This document shows positions 7,016 through 11,285 of a DNA stretch of 11,285 bases, one piece after another. Position 1 is the stretch's first letter. Each line of letters starts with the position of its first letter. Made by a program: the position numbers and the translations under genes. The notes beneath the pieces are model-generated. The model was given only the letters and a program-made list of their open reading frames with translations. It was not told where the DNA came from and did no database searches. The DNA is from a methanogenic archaeon (GTDB lineage: Archaea; Thermoplasmatota; Thermoplasmata; Methanomassiliicoccales; Methanomethylophilaceae). The stretch lies in the NCBI GenBank assembly GCA_902787415.1, contig CADAGG010000031.1, positions 1 to 11,285 of the forward strand. Reading direction: 5' to 3'.

Positions 7016-7627
7016 TCAGCGCATCTCCCTGAGTTTCATGATCTCGCTCATGGGCAGCTCCTCCGCGTTACCCGCCAGGATCTGCAGGTGAGCCTGGAAC
7101 TCGAGCTCCTCCATGCGGTTGTAAGCCTCCTCCAGGGTGCGTCCCTGGGTGATGGCGCCGTGCCTGGCCATGAGCATGGCGGGCGCGTGCGCATACTCCA
7201 TGACGGCCTCCACCAGTTCGTCCGAACCAGGGGTGGCGTACCTGCAGGTGGGCACCTGGTCCAGGAGCAGCACTCCCTCGGGGGTGAGGGTGCTCTTGAG
7301 GTCCTCGCCGCGGGTGAGGATCGCCAGGCAGTAGAGGGGGTGGCAGTGCACGACGGCGTTGGTCTCCGGGTTCTCTCTGTATATACCCAGATGGAACTTG
7401 TGCTCGATGGAGGGCTTGCCTCCGGACAGCACGTTTCCGTCCATGTCCATCTTGACGAGGTCGTCCTCGCGCACCAGGCCCTTGTTGACTCCGCTGGGGG
7501 TGATGAGGATCTCCCGGTCGTTGATACGGACGCTCATATTGCCTCCGGCGGATACGGTCAGATTCCTGTCGTAGAGCATGTGGCAGCATTCCACAAGGCG
7601 TTTCCTGGCGAAGGCTTCGCTGTTCAT
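7016..7627 (-). CDS. Class II (zinc) aldolase, fuculose-1-phosphate / methylthioribulose-1-phosphate aldolase type
   Basis: This 203-residue protein belongs to the class II aldolase/adducin family, which cleaves 1-phosphoketoses into DHAP and an aldehyde. Residues line up with E. coli FucA. The phosphate-binding elements are SAGGNMSV (26-33) and TPSG (43-46), the catalytic glutamate is E75 (SIEHKFH), and the zinc ligands are H94 and H96 (VHCHP) and H156 (ARHGAI). The start ATG overlaps the mtnA stop by four bases, so the two proteins are translationally coupled. That partner makes 5-methylthioribulose-1-phosphate, or 5-deoxyribulose-1-phosphate, the likely substrate, giving DHAP plus methylthioacetaldehyde or acetaldehyde. 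The alternative is a fuculose-1-phosphate aldolase supplying lactaldehyde, a role known for a methanogen homologue in coenzyme F420 synthesis. The sequence shows the fold and chemistry; the substrate is inferred from context. Confidence 0.88.
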   Translation of the reverse strand: MNSEAFARKRLVECCHMLYDRNLTVSAGGNMSVRINDREILITPSGVNKGLVREDDLVKMDMDGNVLSGGKPSIEHKFHLGIYRENPETNAVVHCHPLYCLAILTRGEDLKSTLTPEGVLLLDQVPTCRYATPGSDELVEAVMEYAHAPAMLMARHGAITQGRTLEEAYNRMEELEFQAHLQILAGNAEELPMSEIMKLREMR

Positions 7628-8625
7628 TCTTTCATCTCGGAGATTTCCGTCGGCTTGAAGATCCCCTTCTCGGTGATGAAGCCGGTGACGAACTCGGCGG
7701 GGGTCACGTCGAAGGCGGGGTTGAGGGCCTTGGAGCCCACGGGTGCGATGCGGATGTCCTTCACCATGGTCATCTCCTCCTCGGACCTCTGCTCGATGAC
7801 GATGTCCTTACCGGTCTTGGTGGAGAAGTCGAAGGTCGAGACGGGTGCGGCGACGTAGAAGGGGATGCCGAAGTGCTTGGCGACGATGGCCTTGTCGAAG
7901 GTACCGATCTTGTTGGCGAAGTCGCCGTTGGCGGCGATCCTGTCGGCGCCGACGATGATCATGTCGACACCCTGCGACATGTAGTAAGCCGCGGACCCGT
8001 CGGGGATGATGGCGTGGTCGATGCCCTCCTGGTTCAGCTCCCAGGCGGTGAGCTGCATACCCTGGAGACGGGGACGGGTCTCGGAGGCGTAGACGAAGAA
8101 CTTCTTGCCGGCGTCGTGGGCGTTCCTCATGGGGGCGAGGGCGGTACCCACGTCGACGGTGGCCAGGGCCCCCGCGTTGCAGTGGGTCATGAGCTTCATG
8201 CCGTCCCTGATGAGAGCCCCTCCGTACTCCCCGATCTTCCTGCACTTGTCGACGGTGAGGTCGGAGTATGCGTCGGCGGCCCTGACCGGGTCGTCCCCGG
8301 CCTTGAGGCGGTCGTACATCCAGTCGGTGGCGTAGAACAGGTCGTAGGCGGTGGGACGTGCCGCCTTGATGTACCTGGCGGCCTCGTCCAGGTCCTCCTT
8401 CTTCAGTCCCGCCAGGCACATGGCGTAGGCGGCGCTGGCGCCGATGCAGGGCGCGCCCCTGGTGGTCATGTTCTTGATGGCCATGGCGACGTCGCGGTAG
8501 TCCTCGAAATCGACGATGACCAGTTTGAGGGGGAGTTCCCTCTGGTCGATCATCCTTACCTTGCCGTTCTCGAACCAGACCGCTTTGATGTCCTCGGTTC
8601 TTCCGTTTTCCATTCTTGCCTTCAT
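7624..8625 (-). CDS. mtnA: S-methyl-5-thioribose-1-phosphate isomerase (MtnA)
   Basis: MtnA converts the aldose 5-methylthioribose-1-phosphate to the ketose methylthioribulose-1-phosphate in methylthioadenosine salvage; homologues also act on the 5-deoxy analogue. The 333 residues carry the family blocks: TTRGAPCIGASAAYA (54-68), LMTHCNAGALATVDVGTAL (145-163) with catalytic C149, VYASETRPRLQGMQLTAWEL (178-197), IVGADRIAANGDFANKIGT (224-242) with catalytic D228, and NPAFDVTP (302-309). In the ETRP block a serine (S181) stands where many MtnA proteins have an acidic residue. The LTAWEL and GDxANKIGT blocks favour MtnA over ribose-1,5-bisphosphate isomerase or eIF2B-type relatives. The ATG at 8625 has AGGCGAT 5 nt upstream; a second ATG at 8613 has poorer spacing. 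The gene lies 19 nt after the reductase gene and overlaps the aldolase gene by four bases. Confidence 0.92.
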   Translation of the reverse strand: MKARMENGRTEDIKAVWFENGKVRMIDQRELPLKLVIVDFEDYRDVAMAIKNMTTRGAPCIGASAAYAMCLAGLKKEDLDEAARYIKAARPTAYDLFYATDWMYDRLKAGDDPVRAADAYSDLTVDKCRKIGEYGGALIRDGMKLMTHCNAGALATVDVGTALAPMRNAHDAGKKFFVYASETRPRLQGMQLTAWELNQEGIDHAIIPDGSAAYYMSQGVDMIIVGADRIAANGDFANKIGTFDKAIVAKHFGIPFYVAAPVSTFDFSTKTGKDIVIEQRSEEEMTMVKDIRIAPVGSKALNPAFDVTPAEFVTGFITEKGIFKPTEISEMKE

Positions 8626-8644
8626 GCGAATCGCCTGTTGATTG

Positions 8645-9280
8645 TCAGTATTTTGGTGTGAAAGTCAGTAGGGCGCCGTTCCCCAGCACCTCCGCGGAGT
8701 CGAGGGACAGCTTCACGCCCTCGGGTGCGAGCCATCCGTCCCCGTCGGCCGGGGTGGGGGAGGTGCGTCCGCCGATGAGGAGGCCTCCGACGAACACGGA
8801 GTACCTGTCCACCAGCTTCTCCCTGAAGAACGAGGCGATGACCTCGCCCCCTCCTTCCACAATCATGTTCTCGATGCCCAGGTCCTTGGCCAGGATGTGC
8901 AGGACATCGGTGAGGTTGATCCTGCCGCTGCCTCCGCGGATGACGGTGACGTTGCTGCCCCAGTCCTTGGTGCATTCGTTGTTCGTTACGATAATGGTGG
9001 GCGCGCGGTCGTCCAGAACCCTCGCTTCGGGGGGTATGCGGCCGTGGCTGTCGAGGACGATCCTGACGGGATTCTCCTCGTAGGAAGCGTTCTTGATCGT
9101 GAGGTGGGGGTCGTCGGCGATGACGGTGCCGACGCCGACCAGAATAGCATCGTACCTCTTGCGGAGGTTCTTCACGCGGACCATGTCCTCCTCGGAGGAG
9201 ATCCTGACCTGTTTCCTCTCGGGGCCGGCGAGCTTGCCGTCCGCGGACATAGCGCAGTTGACTAGGACGAAGGGCTTCAT
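8645..9280 (-). CDS. 2,5-diamino-6-(ribosylamino)pyrimidinone 5'-phosphate reductase (riboflavin pathway)
   Basis: This is the archaeal/fungal-type reductase that reduces the ribosyl side chain of the diaminopyrimidinone phosphate before deamination, an early step to riboflavin and, in methanogens, coenzyme F420. The 211-residue protein is a stand-alone homologue of the RibD C-terminal reductase domain, a dihydrofolate-reductase-like fold. Visible blocks are VNCAMSADGKLAG (7-19), DAILVGVGTVIADDPHL (44-60), PVRIVLDSHGRIPPEA (71-86), NMIVEGGGEV (138-147, the nucleotide-binding glycines) and VFVGGLLIGGRTSP (162-175). No deaminase domain is fused, as is normal in archaea. Its ATG overlaps the rtcA stop by four bases. 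It is the second gene of the five-gene unit; its neighbours have no known link to flavin synthesis. Confidence 0.92.
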   Translation of the reverse strand: MKPFVLVNCAMSADGKLAGPERKQVRISSEEDMVRVKNLRKRYDAILVGVGTVIADDPHLTIKNASYEENPVRIVLDSHGRIPPEARVLDDRAPTIIVTNNECTKDWGSNVTVIRGGSGRINLTDVLHILAKDLGIENMIVEGGGEVIASFFREKLVDRYSVFVGGLLIGGRTSPTPADGDGWLAPEGVKLSLDSAEVLGNGALLTFTPKY

Positions 9281-10311
9281 CTGTATGCACCCGGGGTGAC
9301 GGAGAAGTGATATCCGTCATCCTTCCTCTCCACACCGAACCGCACGTCGAGGAAGGACTCGAGGGTATCCATCTGGCTCAGAAGGTGTTTGCTGATCCTG
9401 GAGACGATGAAGCTGCTCTTGCCGTCGGCCATGGCCATGTAGGGCAGGATCTGGTCCGCCGTGTGGATGTCGATGGTGGATTTGGCGGTCATCTCCTGGA
9501 GCAGGTCGCTGGCCGCGTCGAGTCCCGACTGCTGGGGACTGTGTCCCTTGCTGGAGAGGACGTTGCTCGAGAGGAGGCCGTTCTCGTACTCGGCCACCAG
9601 GACCACACCCGCTCCGCGGGAGGTGCCCTCGCATTTCTCGAACTCGATGTCGACGTCGTACTTGGGGCTGAAGACCTTCTTGCAGGCGTCGATCATGTCC
9701 TGACCGATGCGGTCGGAGAGGTGCTGCACGAAGCACAGTCCTTTGATCCCGATGAAGTCCCCGAGGCTGTCGAGGTTCAGGGGTTTGATGTTGCCCATGG
9801 GGTCGAGGGTGACCTTGACCTCTCCTCCGCCGATGGGGTAGAATCCCCTGCGGATGATGTCGAGTTTGGCATGGATGCCCATGCGCTCCATCAGGGGGAA
9901 CAGCACCATGGAATAGGTGTCGATGGGGGGCGCCCACATGACGTTGGTGCCGCCCTTGAGGTCCAGCGTGAACCTCTCCTTGTAGTTCCTGGCCGCCAGC
10001 AGCGTCGCCTGGACCACCAGGCTGATGCTGCCCGCGGTGCCGATGTCCAGGGTGATGTTGGGCACCTGGAGGTTGCCGGGCTCGACCAGCAGCTCGGAGG
10101 ATCCGAGGTGGTTCCCGGTGACCTTGGAGCCGGTCATCTGGGCGATGGCGTTGACCGCGGTGGTGTGCTGTTTGGAGAGTCCGTTGGTGGGGCGGTTCTC
10201 CCTGATGCGCGTGAGGCGCGTGGTGGTGCCGGTAAGCGTGGCTAAAGCTACAGATGTACGGACCATCTGTCCTCCGCCCTCGCCTCTAGAACTGTCGATT
10301 TCCAGCACCAT
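9277..10311 (-). CDS. rtcA: RNA 3'-terminal phosphate cyclase
   Basis: RtcA uses ATP to convert an RNA 3'-phosphate end to a 2',3'-cyclic phosphate through a covalent enzyme-AMP intermediate, an activity tied to RNA repair and end processing. The 344-residue protein has the family's N-terminal GEGGGQMVRTS (10-20), the GTNVMWAPPIDT segment (121-132), the signature RGFYPIGGGEV (155-165) and the C-terminal block DIHTADQILPYMAMA (281-295). H283 in that block matches the adenylated histidine of E. coli RtcA. These features argue for true RtcA rather than the inactive Rcl1-type relative. The ATG at 10311 has GGGAG 6 nt upstream and a TATA-like element about 30 nt upstream, so this is the first gene of the minus-strand unit that ends with nop5. 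The RNA ligase RtcB is not in the window. Confidence 0.95.
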   Translation of the reverse strand: MVLEIDSSRGEGGGQMVRTSVALATLTGTTTRLTRIRENRPTNGLSKQHTTAVNAIAQMTGSKVTGNHLGSSELLVEPGNLQVPNITLDIGTAGSISLVVQATLLAARNYKERFTLDLKGGTNVMWAPPIDTYSMVLFPLMERMGIHAKLDIIRRGFYPIGGGEVKVTLDPMGNIKPLNLDSLGDFIGIKGLCFVQHLSDRIGQDMIDACKKVFSPKYDVDIEFEKCEGTSRGAGVVLVAEYENGLLSSNVLSSKGHSPQQSGLDAASDLLQEMTAKSTIDIHTADQILPYMAMADGKSSFIVSRISKHLLSQMDTLESFLDVRFGVERKDDGYHFSVTPGAYR

Positions 10312-10333
10312 ATTACTCTCCCTATACGCTCAC

Positions 10334-10348
10334 GTTATTTTATTATTG
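10334..10348 (-). promoter_or_regulatory. Likely promoter (TATA box) of the rtcA-nop5 unit
   Basis: On the minus strand the sequence reads CCAATAATAAAATAACG just upstream of rtcA. The AT-rich core is 24-36 nt before the ATG. Transcription would begin just before the ribosome-binding site (GGGAG, about 10318-10322), giving a very short leader, as is common in archaea. Confidence 0.5.
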
Positions 10349-10501
10349 GTACTGTCCTGTATCCGACCTTTCGGGCGGGAACATCCCTCCATCCTCCCCG
10401 GAACGGCGTCGTATTTTCTCTTCGGAGGATACGCATTCCGTGTGTCTGGCACTTCGGAAATCAGATGCCGGATAACTTCGACGGTAATGTTTACAGAAAG
10501 G

Positions 10502-10573
10502 TGCGACTGCCGGGATTCGAACCCGGGTCAATGGCTTGGGAAGCCACCGTCCTAACCACTGGACTACAATCGC
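10502..10573 (-). tRNA. tRNA-Gly (anticodon CCC)
   Basis: The minus strand folds into a full cloverleaf of 72 nt. The acceptor is GCGATTG paired with CAGTCGC (one G-T pair). The D arm is GTCC-AGTGGTTA-GGAC. The anticodon arm GTGGC-TTCCCAA-GCCAT has anticodon CCC, giving glycine. The T arm is CCGGG-TTCGAAT-CCCGG and the discriminator is A. The variable loop has four bases. CCA is not encoded (the next bases are CCT). No intron is present. A TATA-like element is centred about 27 nt upstream of the 5' end. Confidence 0.96.
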
Positions 10574-10596
10574 TCAGGTGAGAAAACGGTTTCAGA

Positions 10597-10604
10597 GATA
10601 TAAT
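10597..10604 (-). promoter_or_regulatory. TATA box for tRNA-Gly
   Basis: On the minus strand the element reads ATTATATC and is centred about 27 nt before the 5' end of tRNA-Gly. This is the expected spacing for an archaeal promoter that starts at or near the mature tRNA end. Confidence 0.6.
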
Positions 10605-10608
10605 CCTA

Positions 10609-10643
10609 GTGAATCCGAAGTTCTGTGCATCTTCGGGATTCAC
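10609..10643. repeat. Inverted repeat between the two divergent tRNA promoters
   Basis: GTGAATCCGAAG (10609-10620) and CTTCGGGATTCAC (10631-10643) are inverted copies of 12 bp with one extra G in the right arm. They are separated by a 10-nt spacer. The repeat lies almost midway between the two opposing TATA boxes, touching the right one. It could be a dimeric protein-binding site for a factor serving both promoters, or an RNA hairpin in a longer transcript. It is not part of either tRNA. Confidence 0.7.
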
Positions 10644-10653
10644 GTATTTATAT
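10643..10653 (+). promoter_or_regulatory. TATA box for tRNA-Val
   Basis: CGTATTTATAT is centred about 29 nt before the 5' end of tRNA-Val, the expected archaeal spacing. It begins directly at the right arm of the inverted repeat. Confidence 0.6.
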
Positions 10654-10677
10654 GTGGTCAACTTAGAGGGTACCAAC

Positions 10678-10750
10678 GGACTTGTGGTCTAGTGGTTATG
10701 ACGTCGCCCTTACAAGGCGAAGGTCGCCGGTTCGAGCCCGGCCAGGTCCA
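10678..10750 (+). tRNA. tRNA-Val (anticodon UAC)
   Basis: The plus strand folds into a cloverleaf of 73 nt. The acceptor is GGACTTG paired with CAGGTCC (one T-G pair). The D arm is GTC-TAGTGGTTAT-GAC. The anticodon arm TCGCC-CTTACAA-GGCGA has anticodon TAC, giving valine. The variable loop is AGGTC, the T arm is GCCGG-TTCGAGC-CCGGC and the discriminator is A. There is no intron and no encoded CCA. Its 3' end is one base from the stop codon of the convergent gene at 10752, so its termination signal must lie inside that gene; a TTCTTT tract follows at 10755-10760. Confidence 0.96.
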
Positions 10751-10751
10751 C

Positions 10752-11285
10752 TCATTCTTTCATACCCTCGGCCATACCCTCGGCGATTCGTCCCCTGTTC
10801 TCGAATCTCTGGGTCCCGAGATCGTCCGCTCTCGAATACCTGTGTTCCGATGTCTGGGTCTTCACCACGGGCATGTCGTCGAGGACCGCTCTGACCTTGT
10901 CGTAGGGGATCCCGAGCTTGAGCGAGATCGAGATCGTCGGCATTCCGGATTCCGCCATCTCGATGATGCGGGCATCCATGACCGATATCCCGTAACGGTT
11001 GCTGATGCCGTCGATCCGGTCCTCCGGGACCGTGGGTGCAGAGAGGATGGCCTCGGCCGCCGCCGCGAACACGGTGTTGTACTGGGCACCCTCCAGGATA
11101 TCCCTCTCGATGAACCTGTGACCCTGTGTTCTGAAGAACGACTCGATGTTGATCTCCCCGACGTATTTGCCGTGGTCGAGGAGGAACGCTATGTTGCGGC
11201 CGTTGCTCAGGTAGTAGAGGGCGAGGCCTTTGCCGTTCCCCCAGAGGTGGATCATGGGCCTGATCCCGGCGGCGTTCTCCGGCAG
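10752..11285 (-). CDS. Uncharacterised protein with helix-turn-helix-like segment, C-terminal part (start outside window)
   Basis: The frame is open to the right edge: the ten codons upstream of the ATG at 11255 (LPENAAGIRP) remain in frame, so the real start probably lies beyond the window. I do not recognise the family. In the 177 visible residues, an N-terminal part with beta-like hydrophobic segments (LALYYLSNGRNIAFLLDHG, about 21-39) is followed by an Ala-rich helix. Residues about 104-138 (ARIIEMAESGMPTISISLKL then GIPYDKVRAVLDDM) look like a helix-turn-helix, suggesting DNA binding or a regulatory role. No membrane segment is evident. The polar tail ends in AEGMAEGMKE, encoded by a perfect 12-bp tandem repeat (10761-10784). 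The stop is one base from the 3' end of tRNA-Val. Confidence 0.75.
   Translation of the reverse strand: MPENAAGIRPMIHLWGNGKGLALYYLSNGRNIAFLLDHGKYVGEINIESFFRTQGHRFIERDILEGAQYNTVFAAAAEAILSAPTVPEDRIDGISNRYGISVMDARIIEMAESGMPTISISLKLGIPYDKVRAVLDDMPVVKTQTSEHRYSRADDLGTQRFENRGRIAEGMAEGMKE
10761..10784. repeat. 12-bp perfect tandem duplication in the tail of the 10752 gene
   Basis: CATACCCTCGGC occurs twice in direct succession (10761-10772 and 10773-10784). In the minus-strand gene it encodes a duplicated Ala-Glu-Gly-Met tetrapeptide close to the C-terminus. The duplication is in frame and seems recent, since the copies are identical. Confidence 0.85.

Noticed and set aside
7624..8625. Ribose-1,5-bisphosphate isomerase (archaeal AMP pathway) or eIF2B subunit instead of MtnA
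   Set aside because: The THCNAGALATV, LTAWEL, GADRIAANGDFANKIGT and NPAFDVTP blocks fit MtnA better, and no RuBisCO or AMP phosphorylase gene is nearby.
9307..10245. Long plus-strand open frame opposite rtcA, and similar ones at 4545-5336, 5932-6717, 6878-7858 and 7873-8661
   Set aside because: Each is antisense to a gene with intact family motifs; no promoter, ribosome-binding site or recognisable domain supports them.
10343..10531. 62-codon minus-strand frame upstream of rtcA
   Set aside because: Its first part is read through the T arm of tRNA-Gly (MTRVRIPA is a common tRNA-derived artefact).
1..11285. CRISPR array, insertion sequence, integrase or defence island
   Set aside because: No repeated spacer pattern, transposase, integrase or restriction motif was seen. 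The tRNA genes are possible attachment sites, but no integrated element flanks them here.

Overview
The window is high-GC archaeal chromosome made almost entirely of housekeeping genes. Archaeal origin is shown by aIF5A with a hypusine-site loop, the C/D-box RNP protein Nop5, an archaeal-type riboflavin-pathway reductase, an archaeal-type GlmM, TATA-box promoters and tRNAs without encoded CCA. All twelve visible CDS stops are TGA, and arginine is often AGG. Together with the gene content this suggests a methanogen-related euryarchaeon, possibly Methanomassiliicoccales; that placement is inference from overall appearance, not from a marker gene in the window.

Layout. (1) 1-2976, plus strand: the C-terminal half of smc (cut by the left edge), then scpA and scpB with a 4-nt overlap and a 1-nt gap. 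This is a complete SMC-kleisin-KITE condensin operon ending at a T-run. (2) 3065-4414, plus: glmM, encoding phosphoglucosamine mutase, with its own promoter and a hairpin leader. It ends at a perfect 20-bp palindrome that probably serves as terminator for both convergent units. (3) 5729-4467, minus: aIF5A followed 9 nt later by an agmatinase-family ureohydrolase, so a polyamine-type enzyme is linked to the hypusinated translation factor. (4) 10311-5908, minus: a five-gene unit with ATGA overlaps or very short gaps, in the order rtcA (RNA 3'-phosphate cyclase), riboflavin-pathway reductase, mtnA, class II aldolase, nop5. It mixes RNA processing with small-molecule metabolism. (5) 10502-10750: a divergent pair of tRNA genes, tRNA-Gly(CCC) on minus and tRNA-Val(UAC) on plus. 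Their TATA boxes flank an inverted repeat almost symmetrically. (6) 10752-11285, minus: the C-terminal part of an unrecognised protein with a helix-turn-helix-like segment, cut by the right edge.

How the genes fit together. SMC, ScpA and ScpB form one chromosome-organising complex. MtnA and the aldolase can act in sequence on methylthioribose-1-phosphate (or its 5-deoxy analogue), which would turn the sugar of methylthioadenosine into DHAP plus an aldehyde. Methylthioadenosine is a by-product of aminopropyl transfer in polyamine synthesis, the pathway that the agmatinase and aIF5A modification touch. That link is inference from neighbourhood and known biochemistry. No mobile element, CRISPR array, phage gene or defence system is visible. 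The window looks like stable core chromosome, and the most interesting points are gene linkages and promoter architecture rather than a novel system.
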